Shown here in pieces: positions 8,355 to 16,101 of a DNA stretch of 64,000 nt. The stretch lies in IMG/VR virus record IMGVR_UViG_3300023174_000036, positions 248,001-312,000 of that record; one strand, given 5' to 3'. Position 1 is the stretch's first letter; every line of letters begins with the position of its first letter. Made by a program: the position numbers and the translations under genes. Source of the stretch: a virus. Under the pieces are notes generated by a model. The model was not told the DNA's origin. It did not search any database and worked only from the letters and a program-made list of their open reading frames with translations.

Positions 8355-9229
8355 ACTTGAGATAGAATTAAGTCGGCTGCTTCTCCATGTAATCCAATTC
8401 CTGGATGAGAATAATACCCTTCTGGCCTTACACGCACGTCTCTACCAAAGCAATAATTTATATCATCACTATGTGAGCTCATGTCAACTCTTTTAATGCC
8501 GTTATCCGAGATAAACGGTTCAGTTGGTTCGTCAAAACTGACCTCTACAAATTTTATTCCTAATCGTTTACAAGTTGATTTCATCATATTGCGATATAAA
8601 TTTGATTCGTGCAGAAAGTGATCAGTTTCCGCTATTTTTTTATAAGATTCTATATGATTGGTAAATTGTTTACCTTCAGGCAAATGTTTTAATGTTCCAT
8701 GCGAGTTATGTATATGCACAAAATTATTATCAGAGTAATATGTCCAACAATTGGTTTTATGATATTCCATAACAAATATTTTAGGCAGCGGCATATCAGT
8801 ATCTAAGAAATTAAAAAACGAAATAGCATTTGTCTTGATTGTGAATGTTGGCCCACCGTGCGGAATAAAATCTAAACCCAGTTCTGCACTTACACGATTA
8901 CAAAATCTATCTTCTTCTGCAACACCTAATCCTTGTGTATAGCTGGTACCTGAAAATAAGATATAGTCTTTATCAACAGCATGTACACTCTTAGGCATTC
9001 TGAGTCCTTGCTCGTTGTAGTTATAGGTAATTTTCTTAGTTCTATAAATCCAGTTCTCAGGCAAATTTCTAAGATTACGTTTATACAATGTTTCGTGATC
9101 AGTTCCGGACCAATCAAAACTTTGATTTGGAATCATAGTAGTATGTCGATACGGCCATAAATCTAACGGATGTGGAACTACTGCATTGAGTTGAAGGGCT
9201 TCTCTTAGTGTTTTACCAGTAACTGTCAT
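8351..9229 (-). CDS. SGNH/GDSL-type hydrolase-like protein
   Basis: 292 aa. Block I is seen as F-S-G-T-S-Y-T-Q-G-L-G-V near residue 93 (serine in G-T-S-x-T) and block V as S-H-P-G-I-G-L-H-G near residue 275 (catalytic histidine before P-G-x-x-x-H-G). This fits esterases/acyltransferases acting on acylated sugars. It is the first gene of a three-gene coupled set with the adenylate-forming enzyme and the GNAT-like protein. AGGATAAC-ATG gives a good ribosome site; the upstream oxygenase stop is 1 nt away. Confidence 0.7.
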   Translation of the reverse strand: MTVTGKTLREALQLNAVVPHPLDLWPYRHTTMIPNQSFDWSGTDHETLYKRNLRNLPENWIYRTKKITYNYNEQGLRMPKSVHAVDKDYILFSGTSYTQGLGVAEEDRFCNRVSAELGLDFIPHGGPTFTIKTNAISFFNFLDTDMPLPKIFVMEYHKTNCWTYYSDNNFVHIHNSHGTLKHLPEGKQFTNHIESYKKIAETDHFLHESNLYRNMMKSTCKRLGIKFVEVSFDEPTEPFISDNGIKRVDMSSHSDDINYCFGRDVRVRPEGYYSHPGIGLHGEAADLILSQV

Positions 9230-9230
9230 G

Positions 9231-9962
9231 TTATCCTATATGCATGGAAGTTTTTAAAAGTTTATCAATTGAATTTGCGGTTGGGTTGTTGTGTAACATT
9301 ATCCATGGGCTTGCGCTTTCATTGCGGGCCGCATGTTTAACTGCTGTGTTATACAAATAAACCCTGCCTTGTTCAAATGTATATTTACGATCCATATCTT
9401 CGCCAAATTTCCACCAGGCGTTGTCATCAATTTGAATTTGCAAATGCATCCTAATTAAAAATTCTGGATTTTGTATGTCCACATGAGTACGCAATCCCAC
9501 GTCTTGATTCATTTTTACCAAACGTGTTACTTCAAAACAATCCGGACCAAATGTATTATAATATGTTTCGTACATTCCAAACAAGTACTTTGGAAGATTC
9601 TTATTAAACTTTTTTTGAAAATCAGTGTCTGAGATTTCTGGAAATTGTGCTGGATCAGCAAGTTGCAAGAATGGAAGTTTTCCTGGTCTATCGTAAGACC
9701 ACTGAAGAGTCCACTGTAGTGGTTGCCCCCACACTAAATTATTTGGCATAAAAGACAGCGCAAATTCTTTTTTAGCTGGGTCGGCTAAATCCATATCATC
9801 CAGAGGGCTGTAACAACAATCGGCAAATTGTTCTTCTATGGCATTGAACCATTCCAACATTTTAGCAGAATCTACTGTGATGTTAGTTTGTATCACATCC
9901 CAGTCATAATTTTGAAGATCATCAAATGTATAATTTTCTGGATCTGTAATAAATCTATTCAT
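9231..9962 (-). CDS. 2OG-Fe(II) oxygenase, arginine position replaced
   Basis: 243 aa. H160-x-D162 and H210 are present, but where siblings have R-V-H-L this one has W220-I-M-L, so the usual 2OG carboxylate-binding arginine is missing at that place. It may use another arginine (R200 precedes V-Y-L-Y-N) or another cosubstrate. N-terminal D-W-D-V-I resembles the gene at 4162. GGGG 8 nt before the ATG and an ATAAATA box at 9984-9990 lie upstream, within the hairpin. Confidence 0.75.
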   Translation of the reverse strand: MNRFITDPENYTFDDLQNYDWDVIQTNITVDSAKMLEWFNAIEEQFADCCYSPLDDMDLADPAKKEFALSFMPNNLVWGQPLQWTLQWSYDRPGKLPFLQLADPAQFPEISDTDFQKKFNKNLPKYLFGMYETYYNTFGPDCFEVTRLVKMNQDVGLRTHVDIQNPEFLIRMHLQIQIDDNAWWKFGEDMDRKYTFEQGRVYLYNTAVKHAARNESASPWIMLHNNPTANSIDKLLKTSMHIG

Positions 9963-9965
9963 TAG

Positions 9966-10014
9966 AAAGCCCCTGTTGTAGGATATTTATTATCCTAACA
10001 TACAAGGGCTTTTA
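9966..10014 (-). terminator. Hairpin/terminator below fibre gene
   Basis: Long interrupted inverted repeat with arms AAAGCCC..GGGCTTTT and TAGGATA..TATCCTA around a TTTAT loop, directly after the stop of the gene at 10024-11277. The loop and inner arm contain an ATAAATA late box on the minus strand (9984-9990), so terminator and downstream promoter are merged. Confidence 0.65.
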
Positions 10015-10023
10015 ATTATGATA

Positions 10024-11277
10024 TTAGGCAGCTACTGATTTTACAACTGCAAAATTCAATACAGGAGCTTCAGCTACTGCAACTGCATTTGGAGTATAAA
10101 CACTGATTGTAAATGAATCCAATGCGGTATTAGTAACACTGACCATATGGAAGCCTGTGGCGGTTTTTACGCTTACTGATACCACATCAGTTGGATCAAC
10201 TATTGTGTTATTGACTGTGAATGTAGTCACTTGTCCAGCAGTGGCAGTTGTATTAAACAACGTGATAGTGCCGCATGGTGCATTGATAGTAACAGGAGTT
10301 GTTCTGCTAGTACCCTGCGATACAGCACTACCAGCACCTGTTCCGTAGCCAATACCAGCCGCTGAAATTTTAGATTTAGAAATAAACGCCGGGGCGGTCC
10401 ACACGCCTGGAGCAGTAAACTCGCTCAAATAAGCAGTTGCAAAATCATTTGGGGTATTGGGATTAACTAAAATAAATTGTAGTTTTCCCGAAGGTGCAAT
10501 GGTAGTGCCGTTACCCATGTTGGTTACATTGCCAACTATTCCAGCAACTGATGTAAAACCGTCCGAAGGAGCTACTGGAGTAGTTGTAAATCTTGCACGG
10601 AATTGTACTGCACCTAACCCGTCACCAACTTGCGAAATTTGTGGAGCTAACAATGTTCCACGCATTCCGCTGAATGACACGCCCTGAGTGAACGGCATTA
10701 TCTGTATGATATCCAATGACGGTTGTCCAGTATTTTGTGGACCAATTTGTACAACCTTTGCATCAGCACCGCCCAGCGAAAAAATAGTTGGGCCGTCAAT
10801 GGTGTTTGTATTTTGGCCGTTTATTTCAAGTTGGGTGCCAGTAAGTCTAGCTCCGGTAAGGTTAGCAGAAAATGTACCTGCTCCAGTGATATCAATGTTA
10901 CCTGTTCCTGTAATGCTTCGTGTATTTAAGTTTAAGTTTGAGCCTAATCCTGTGACAGACAACGTGCCGCTTACTGTGATACTACCTGTTCCGGTGATAT
11001 TTCTGTTGTTTAGATTTAAATTCCCGCCTAATGTTGGGTTAGTGTCTGCTTGTACACTTACAATACCCGTACCAGAACCGTTAAAGTCTAATCTCTGTGT
11101 AACGTTGTTCCAAACAAGTCCAGTGCCTGCACTAGATGCTAAGATGTTTTTGCCGCCAAGATTAACTCCGTCACCAACATATAGTTTATTGGTATCAGTA
11201 GTCCATACTATTTCACCCAAATCAAAGGCGGCGCTCGGTCTTTGAGCTTCTGTTCCTCGTCTAATACGTAGCGACAT
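10024..11277 (-). CDS. Tail/head fibre-type structural protein
   Basis: 417 aa. The N-terminus S-L-R-I-R-R-G-T-x-A-Q-R followed by G-E-I-V-W-T-T-D-T-x-K-L-Y-V-G-D-G is the module that opens many myovirus fibre proteins; the same module starts the tailspike at 57262-59175. Next comes a repetitive G-T-G-x-I/S-x-x-G-T-L region with N-L-N-x-R turns (about 65-140) typical of shaft repeats, then a beta-rich C-terminus. GGAG lies 9 nt before ATG and a late box (ATAAATATACTAT) is at 11321-11333. Confidence 0.85.
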   Translation of the reverse strand: MSLRIRRGTEAQRPSAAFDLGEIVWTTDTNKLYVGDGVNLGGKNILASSAGTGLVWNNVTQRLDFNGSGTGIVSVQADTNPTLGGNLNLNNRNITGTGSITVSGTLSVTGLGSNLNLNTRSITGTGNIDITGAGTFSANLTGARLTGTQLEINGQNTNTIDGPTIFSLGGADAKVVQIGPQNTGQPSLDIIQIMPFTQGVSFSGMRGTLLAPQISQVGDGLGAVQFRARFTTTPVAPSDGFTSVAGIVGNVTNMGNGTTIAPSGKLQFILVNPNTPNDFATAYLSEFTAPGVWTAPAFISKSKISAAGIGYGTGAGSAVSQGTSRTTPVTINAPCGTITLFNTTATAGQVTTFTVNNTIVDPTDVVSVSVKTATGFHMVSVTNTALDSFTISVYTPNAVAVAEAPVLNFAVVKSVAA

Positions 11278-11326
11278 GCGTTTATCTCCAATATGCTGTA
11301 ATCAAAATTGATTGATCATTATAGTA

Positions 11327-11333
11327 TATTTAT
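11327..11333 (-). promoter_or_regulatory. T4-like late promoter box
   Basis: ATAAATA on the minus strand followed by TACTAT, very close to the T4 late consensus TATAAATACTATT; about 50 nt before the fibre gene start at 11277. Confidence 0.6.
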
Positions 11334-11371
11334 TCATTTGAGCTAAACGCTTATGAGTTTAAACTGCTAAG

Positions 11372-11962
11372 TTAACCCAATTGGGCATGACTTCCATCGC
11401 AGATTAACTGAGTTGTTCGTAATCTACACGTACATAACGGTAACGCATCAGTCATATCGGGTACTAAATTATCACTGTTATACAGCATACCCACGCTTAA
11501 TCGGTCCGCCGTGACTGATTTTACTCGATGCCAATATATGCTGGGGAAAATCAAAATTCTACCTGCTCGAAACTCAACAGTATGCAACAACGAATTGTTG
11601 TCATATTCTCCATAAAAATTTAAATCTCCAGCACCTTTGAGCATTACTACAGCGGCCCAGGTGTTAAACATTGGCCAATCCCTATGTATTGTGTTGGACG
11701 GATCCGTGCTTTTTGGCATGTCATGTATGAACATCTGATACATTTCTATGTTGGCATTTGAGTTTATTTCAAAAAACTTACTGTCTACCAAGGACTTTAG
11801 TTCTTTACACCAGTCAGGAGTCCATTCAGCCCACGTATTCCCGTTTGGCAAAAAATATGGCACACTGGTTTTCCAGTCAAGATTCTCCAATATCATCCAT
11901 GGCAGTTTTTCGCTAGTTGGTTGGAAATCAGTATCAAAGACAAAAATATTTTTTAAATCCAT
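11372..11962 (-). CDS. 2OG-Fe(II) oxygenase fused to CDGSH iron-sulfur domain
   Basis: 196 aa. The N-terminal part has H93-x-D95, H145 (Y-W-H) and R154 in 2OG oxygenase order. The C-terminal 20 residues read C177-x-C179-x8-C188-D-G-S-H192, the exact CxCx8CDGxH spacing of a CDGSH 2Fe-2S site (three Cys, one His). A redox cluster attached to an oxygenase suggests self-contained electron supply or redox sensing. ATG at 11962 is preferred over a frame extension to 11992, because an ATAAATA box (11967-11973) ends only 4 nt before it. Confidence 0.78.
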   Translation of the reverse strand: MDLKNIFVFDTDFQPTSEKLPWMILENLDWKTSVPYFLPNGNTWAEWTPDWCKELKSLVDSKFFEINSNANIEMYQMFIHDMPKSTDPSNTIHRDWPMFNTWAAVVMLKGAGDLNFYGEYDNNSLLHTVEFRAGRILIFPSIYWHRVKSVTADRLSVGMLYNSDNLVPDMTDALPLCTCRLRTTQLICDGSHAQLG

Positions 11963-11966
11963 GACA

Positions 11967-11973
11967 TATTTAT
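11967..11973 (-). promoter_or_regulatory. Late promoter box 4 nt before ATG
   Basis: TATAAATA, then TGTC, then ATG on the minus strand. In T4 the start point lies about 5-6 nt after the box, so this mRNA would begin at or within the start codon. Confidence 0.6.
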
Positions 11974-11990
11974 AATGTAAAATTCCAGTC

Positions 11991-12018
11991 AAAAAAATAG
12001 GGCCCTAAGGCCCTATTA
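11991..12018 (-). terminator. Intrinsic terminator of phosphoesterase gene
   Basis: Minus strand hairpin ATAGGGCC-TTAG-GGCCCTAT followed by a T7 run, 10 nt after the stop of the gene at 12030-12635. Confidence 0.9.
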
Positions 12019-12029
12019 AAGTACTACTA

Positions 12030-12635
12030 TTACATTGTGGGTCCGTTACCAGATTTAAATCCTACTGATCCGCCTTCTGCTTCAATGTTACGGATAACAT
12101 CTTCGAACAAGATAGGAGCAAAGTCCGGAGTTTGTTCCACGCATACGCAATGATAACGTGTATCGATATCGTCGCTGTAAAGGATTTCTCCAGTTCTAGC
12201 ATCAACTCCACGAGCCTTTTTCACACGATTTGCGTGTAAGTGTCCGTGAATGTTAACTCCAAAACGACCCATTGAATCTGAGTGTAACGGAATATGACTT
12301 AAGATCATTCCGTTCATAACGTGATAAGCTCTAAGTTCTCTAAAGTGGGCACGGTAGTCCTCATCTTTAAAGATATCGTGATTACCACGAATTAAAACTT
12401 TGTCTCCGTTAAGCCTACGCATGATTGCTAATGCTTTACGGTTGATCACAACATCGCCCAAATGGTACACCTTGTCAGTGGGCTTTACCCGTTCGTTCCA
12501 CGCCTTGACCATTGCTTCGTCCATTTCCTCAGCGGAGTCCCAAGGACGAAGTTTTGTAACACCATCGTTACGTGTGAAGCGGCATACACCTGTGTGTCCA
12601 AAGTGCGTGTCGCTTACTAAGAATACACTTGGCAT
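12030..12635 (-). CDS. Calcineurin-like metallophosphoesterase
   Basis: 201 aa. All metal-binding blocks are present: D-T-H-F-G-H (residues 9-14), G-D-V-V (about 60), G-N-H-D (about 84-87), and G-H-L-H (about 131-134). The length fits single-domain phage phosphoesterases (nucleotide or RNA-end phosphatases/diesterases). AAGGAG 8 nt before ATG. It follows the 57-aa gene at 12651 by 15 nt and probably shares its sigma70 promoter; a strong terminator follows. Confidence 0.88.
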   Translation of the reverse strand: MPSVFLVSDTHFGHTGVCRFTRNDGVTKLRPWDSAEEMDEAMVKAWNERVKPTDKVYHLGDVVINRKALAIMRRLNGDKVLIRGNHDIFKDEDYRAHFRELRAYHVMNGMILSHIPLHSDSMGRFGVNIHGHLHANRVKKARGVDARTGEILYSDDIDTRYHCVCVEQTPDFAPILFEDVIRNIEAEGGSVGFKSGNGPTM

Positions 12636-12650
12636 ATTATGCTCCTTTCT

Positions 12651-12824
12651 TTAATAAGTTTCTTTTACAATATTATACTCTTCGGCGGGCCATTTGGCCT
12701 TAAATTCATCAGACTTTACATACTCATTAAATGATTTAGCATCAAAAAACATTTTATGAAACTCTGTTTTCATTGAACCTTTTTTGGTTACTGTTAAGTA
12801 AACCGATTTTGCTTTGCCAGCCAT
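12651..12824 (-). CDS. Small hypothetical protein, 57 aa
   Basis: ATG at 12824 with AAAGG 9 nt before it. Lysine-rich N-terminus M-A-G-K-A-K-S then a V-Y-L-T-V-T-K-K-G strand pair, an aromatic E-F-H-K-M-F-F-D helix and a W-P-A-E-E-Y tail. The pattern looks like a small alpha/beta DNA- or RNA-binding protein but no family is recognised. First gene after a consensus sigma70 promoter, so probably early. Confidence 0.7.
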   Translation of the reverse strand: MAGKAKSVYLTVTKKGSMKTEFHKMFFDAKSFNEYVKSDEFKAKWPAEEYNIVKETY

Positions 12825-12850
12825 TGAGTACCTTTCTTGTTTAAGTAGTT

Positions 12851-12879
12851 ATTATACTACTTATTCCGCAATCAGTCAA
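12851..12879 (-). promoter_or_regulatory. Sigma70 promoter
   Basis: TTGACT, 17 bp, TATAAT on the minus strand. The -35 box lies on the last codons and stop (GTTGACTGA) of the upstream phosphatase gene. Confidence 0.85.
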
Positions 12880-13339
12880 CCGACCTAAAAGTTCGCCAAT
12901 CATCAATGTTTGGCTTTTCGTCCGTATCATAGGTCCATCCTAAAGCCTTCATCATACGATGTTTGACTAGCAGGTTAGGACTACGGAAACGTTCCGTATC
13001 GTTGAATCCCATCATAACACCAACTTCACAAACCGCACCCGATCTGCAAACGCCAGCATAGCAATGAACCACTACATTCATACGATTTTCCAATGCATGT
13101 TGTAGCAAACGAACTAACTCTGCGGCCTGCTCATGACTACATTTCATTGTTTCCTCTAGCACGGAATCTTTTTCTTCTACATCCAAGAACTCAAAATTGT
13201 GACGCTCTTTGAACTGATGTTTAGGTTCAGGTCGCCAGCTAGCTGGATCAACAATACTGATCAACATGCTATTAGGGCCAGCATCGTGATGAAATCCTGT
13301 TGGAATATCAGCGGCGGCCACATTTTCAATCCAAGGCAT
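12872..13339 (-). CDS. Dual-specificity phosphatase-like protein
   Basis: 155 aa. Catalytic CX5R loop H-C-Y-A-G-V-C-R-S-G near residue 93-102, with an earlier aspartate-rich D-V-E-E-K-D that could supply the general acid. Perfect AAGGAGG ribosome site 6 nt before ATG. It follows the zinc-finger gene at 13349 by 9 nt and lies in the early block between promoters at 14280 and 12851. Substrate unknown; a second CX5R phosphatase is at 6083. Confidence 0.82.
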   Translation of the reverse strand: MPWIENVAAADIPTGFHHDAGPNSMLISIVDPASWRPEPKHQFKERHNFEFLDVEEKDSVLEETMKCSHEQAAELVRLLQHALENRMNVVVHCYAGVCRSGAVCEVGVMMGFNDTERFRSPNLLVKHRMMKALGWTYDTDEKPNIDDWRTFRSVD

Positions 13340-13348
13340 AATGCCTCC

Positions 13349-13594
13349 TTATCTTTTCATTCGTTCGCTTGCAATTTGACAATCAATGCACATCTTGCAA
13401 CCTTTGACTGCTAGTTGTCTTGCTTTGGGAATTTCTTCTCCACATTCATCGCAATGACTTAAACTAGGGCCTGTGGGCAATGCCGCCCTAATCCTTGCTA
13501 CTGCATCAGCGTTCGCAGTAGTTGATAACAGCTGAGCCATATCGGATTCTTCTAAGTTGTCGCCTTGAATGCTTTCATACTCTCTAATGGTCAT
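13349..13594 (-). CDS. DksA/TraR-type zinc-finger protein
   Basis: 81 aa. C-terminal four-cysteine finger C-D-E-C-x17-C-x-x-C (about residues 48-72) with the I-P-x-A-R segment typical of the TraR/DksA family, preceded by an acidic helical N-terminus. Short TraR-like proteins bind the secondary channel of RNA polymerase and change promoter choice. With the phage rpoZ at 16266 this would be a second polymerase-directed factor. AAGGAAAAATT-ATG start. Confidence 0.75.
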   Translation of the reverse strand: MTIREYESIQGDNLEESDMAQLLSTTANADAVARIRAALPTGPSLSHCDECGEEIPKARQLAVKGCKMCIDCQIASERMKR

Positions 13595-13603
13595 AATTTT
13601 TCC

Positions 13604-14065
13604 TTAAACAAACCAAATTTCTTCAAAACCTTCTTTGTTGGTAGGTTCTTCCCAATTGTCAATCATACCTTGTACAACTTCCCAAGGCACATCTTTACCT
13701 GGCCTGCTGGCTAAACGTTCTTTAAGAACGTCTACTGGCGGTGTACGGAACACAACTGCAATGTGCTTGTAATTTGGAAGCATATTAAACTTCCTAGCAC
13801 GACTTTTAACTGTGGTGCTAGTCTGATCCCAAATTACAGTATGTTCATGATCACGTGCAAATACTACTTGTTGAGCCATTAATTCTACTGCTGTAGGCAT
13901 ATAATCCTTAAACACTTCTGTGTAAGTCTTACCCCGTGTCTTTGCATAATCTTCTACAAACGGATCGGTACTGACCACAGTCAAACCCAAAGCCCAAATT
14001 TGATCTTTGATCCAAGTGCTTTTGCCTGCGGCAGGAACGCCAATTAACTGATAGCATACGGGCAT
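13604..14065 (-). CDS. P-loop kinase, polynucleotide-kinase-like
   Basis: 153 aa. Walker A G-V-P-A-A-G-K-S-T (residues 9-17), then the D-x-T-S/T segment W-D-Q-T-S-T-T (about 80-86) and an arginine-rich lid R-L-A-S-R-P-G-K (about 117-124), the layout of the AAA_33/T4 PNK N-terminal kinase group. No phosphatase domain is attached. Likely phosphorylates 5'-OH of RNA or DNA ends or a nucleoside. Its ATG overlaps the stop of the upstream 61-aa gene (TAATG). Confidence 0.8.
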   Translation of the reverse strand: MPVCYQLIGVPAAGKSTWIKDQIWALGLTVVSTDPFVEDYAKTRGKTYTEVFKDYMPTAVELMAQQVVFARDHEHTVIWDQTSTTVKSRARKFNMLPNYKHIAVVFRTPPVDVLKERLASRPGKDVPWEVVQGMIDNWEEPTNKEGFEEIWFV

Positions 14066-14250
14066 TAGATCAACCCTACCATTCTAAAATAATCATCATG
14101 AGCAACATAAAAATCTGTCTTTGGATCCCAGTACTTACCTTCTTTTGGATCATAATACAAAATCCAACCGTTAAAGTTAAACGGGCCCTCCAACTTTGGA
14201 ATTGGACCATAACCCTGCATATCTTGTTTTGGAAGAATCTTAAAACCCAT
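14065..14250 (-). CDS. Hypothetical protein, 61 aa
   Basis: Tryptophan/tyrosine-rich small protein with G-W-I-L-Y-Y-D-P-K-E-G-K-Y-W-D-P-K-T-D-F-Y, like one short WW/propeller-type hairpin. AGGAG before ATG; first gene after the promoter at 14280-14308. No function assigned. Confidence 0.7.
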   Translation of the reverse strand: MGFKILPKQDMQGYGPIPKLEGPFNFNGWILYYDPKEGKYWDPKTDFYVAHDDYFRMVGLI

Positions 14251-14279
14251 TTCTCGCTCCTGTGTGTTTGTATGTATCT

Positions 14280-14308
14280 ATTATAACATCAAAAAGAAAC
14301 CCAGTCAA
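14280..14308 (-). promoter_or_regulatory. Sigma70 promoter
   Basis: TTGACT, 17 bp, TATAAT on the minus strand. The -35 lies inside the 3' arm of the terminator of the upstream DUF2828 gene. Confidence 0.88.
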
Positions 14309-14326
14309 CCTACGCCGACTGGGTTC
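14290..14326 (-). terminator. Intrinsic terminator overlapping promoter
   Basis: Hairpin AACCCAGTC..GACTGGGTT then TTCTTTTT on the minus strand, about 25 nt after the DUF2828 gene stop. Confidence 0.85.
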
Positions 14327-14351
14327 AAAACTGTTGTTTTATAACAACGGT

Positions 14352-15764
14352 TTACAACTTGTAACGATCACTCATTACAGTCTTAAGCATGATGCCTTCT
14401 GGAGTGAATTGATCCATGTCAGCGGCTAGCAAGCTAGTCATGATTGATGGACTGAATCCACTTACCAATGCGGCACCACTCTTGTCTGCCTTAACAGGTA
14501 CGTTATCTGAACTGTTTAGGTTCCAGAAAACAATCTGTGGCACGCTGTAGCCTGCGGCTTCGAACTTGCGTTCGATCATTTCCATTGCGCTGTCGTCGTA
14601 ACGGGCGCATTGGTTGAACTGCATGTCTGACAAGATCAGCAACATGGCTGGCATGTCGCTAGCTGGTACTGAACCCTTAACCGCAACGTCTAGGATCTTG
14701 TCCATAGCCGCATGTAGATTAGTGCTCATGTCCCAATCACTCTTGCTCATTTGAGCAACCTTATCAACAATGTTACCCTTTAGAGTAACAAGTTGTGGCT
14801 TGTCTGAGAAAGTCAAGAATGTGTCCTTGAACACGCCCTTGTTCTTGTCTGCTAGGTACAAGCCCAAGCTGATTGAAACATCCATGCAAGTTACATTAGT
14901 GTTCTTTCCTGCTGGGCAAGACATAGAACCGCTAACGTCTACGATTGGCATGATGCTAGCATCTCCAACGTAGTTTGGCAAGCTGTCCCATTGTGCGATC
15001 ACATGGTCAGTTTCTGTCTTGTCAAACTTTGCACGGTAGCTACCGATCACGCCCTTAAGGACATCGTGTGGGAAAATTGCCGAAGCATTAACCTTCACTG
15101 ATGGATCCTTAGCAATCAGAGCCGCAACATACTCAGCGAATGCTGGGCTGTGACGGTTGAAAGCCTTCTTGTAGATTCGAGAAGCTACAGAAGGAACGTG
15201 ACTGAAGTTGATGTTATCCCAATCTCCTGCACACATTTGGGTTTCAACAACCTTTGTAAGTGCCACAAGGCTTTTACGATATTGCTTTGGAGTCATGCCA
15301 AAGAAGGCACGAACTTCAGCGGCAATTTGACCCTTACGAGGAGTCCACTTTGCGGCCAAACCGTTGTTAGCACGAAGGGCATCACCCAACATGGTATAAG
15401 CGGCTGACTTCAGCACTGGGTTTGAGAAGACAAAGATGTCATCCCAACGGCCCACTTCTGGAACCTTCTTCAACAGGGCCAAAGCGGCGTCTGGGTCACG
15501 CTTTTCTAGGTGTACTAGAATGTCGCGGAACAGTTGACGTTCACCTGCGCCACCACGGACATCACGTGCCCATTGTGCGATGCGTAGTGCAACGTCTTGA
15601 TTTTCCACATAAGCGGCAGTGAAGTCGCCTGTGATGTCCTTACCACGGCTTGCGCCAATGTTATAGAACAAGTCAACACAAGCCGAAGCTGTTGACTTAC
15701 GTGCCTTCATACCGTTTGCGGTACGGGCTTCTTGATTTGCTACTGCTGTTACAAATGCGTTCAT
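14352..15764 (-). CDS. DUF2828/Ro60-like protein with vWA domain
   Basis: 470 aa. The N-terminal half has the R-G-G-A-G-E-R-x-L-F-R-D block and the V-G-R-W-D-D-I block typical of DUF2828, a helical-repeat relative of the TROVE/Ro60 RNA-binding domain. The C-terminal half is a von Willebrand A domain with the MIDAS motif D-V-S-G-S-M-S (about residue 275). Ro-type proteins bind structured non-coding RNA; the tRNA array and structured spacers begin about 350 nt upstream, which suggests an RNA-related role. AAAGG before ATG is partly within a predicted leader stem. Confidence 0.82.
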   Translation of the reverse strand: MNAFVTAVANQEARTANGMKARKSTASACVDLFYNIGASRGKDITGDFTAAYVENQDVALRIAQWARDVRGGAGERQLFRDILVHLEKRDPDAALALLKKVPEVGRWDDIFVFSNPVLKSAAYTMLGDALRANNGLAAKWTPRKGQIAAEVRAFFGMTPKQYRKSLVALTKVVETQMCAGDWDNINFSHVPSVASRIYKKAFNRHSPAFAEYVAALIAKDPSVKVNASAIFPHDVLKGVIGSYRAKFDKTETDHVIAQWDSLPNYVGDASIMPIVDVSGSMSCPAGKNTNVTCMDVSISLGLYLADKNKGVFKDTFLTFSDKPQLVTLKGNIVDKVAQMSKSDWDMSTNLHAAMDKILDVAVKGSVPASDMPAMLLILSDMQFNQCARYDDSAMEMIERKFEAAGYSVPQIVFWNLNSSDNVPVKADKSGAALVSGFSPSIMTSLLAADMDQFTPEGIMLKTVMSDRYKL

Positions 15765-15774
15765 TTTAATTACC

Positions 15775-15838
15775 TTTACAGAATGTGTTGTTTTTCGATT
15801 ATAAGTGAAAAATTGAATTTGCTGTTAACATTCTAAAT
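15775..15838 (-). promoter_or_regulatory. Structured leader element, copy A
   Basis: Minus strand: arm TTTAGAATGT, then AACAGCAAATTCAA, then arm ACATTCTGTAAA, ending on the AAAGG ribosome site of the DUF2828 gene. Copy B at 26749-26806 keeps the central AACAGCAAATTCAA but has AGGATGC/GCATCCT arms, so the stem bases change in compensating pairs. Suggests a cis-acting RNA. A TATAAT at 15798-15803 lies inside. Confidence 0.5.
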
Positions 15839-15905
15839 TTAACAGGATCGTTGTTGACTGCTTTTATTTTACTCAGGCCATCACTCTGAGCTCGTTAGTC
15901 TTGTT

Positions 15906-16022
15906 TCAATAGTTGCCTTCAACGCTCGGTGTTTTTACGCACTCTACTCCACCAACTACCACAGTGTCTAACAATCCATAGTATATGAATGTTGCTGTAC
16001 CGATCCTAAAACTCTTTAGCAT
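15906..16022 (-). CDS. Possible small ORF, 38 aa
   Basis: ATG at 16022 just downstream of a sigma70-type promoter, ending TGA at 15906. Sequence has a hydrophobic centre (F-I-Y-Y-G-L-L-D-T-V-V-V-G-G-V) that could be a short membrane or packed strand segment. The ribosome site is weak. The other content of the 336-nt gap 15765-16101 is leader element A; I see nothing else there. Confidence 0.4.
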   Translation of the reverse strand: MLKSFRIGTATFIYYGLLDTVVVGGVECVKTPSVEGNY

Positions 16023-16041
16023 TGTTACTTGCTATACGACT

Positions 16042-16070
16042 ATTATAGTTGATCTACAATAGTTTGTCAC
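16042..16070 (-). promoter_or_regulatory. Sigma70-type promoter
   Basis: GTGACA, 17 bp, TATAAT on the minus strand, downstream of tRNA-Cys and upstream of the small ORF and the DUF2828 gene. Confidence 0.7.
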
Positions 16071-16101
16071 TATATTTTGGCTAAACTGCTAAAATATATT
16101 T

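Noticed and set aside
10688-11245. 185-aa plus-strand ORF opposite the fibre gene
   Set aside because: Antisense shadow of a repetitive fibre gene with better codon use, start and promoter on the minus strand.
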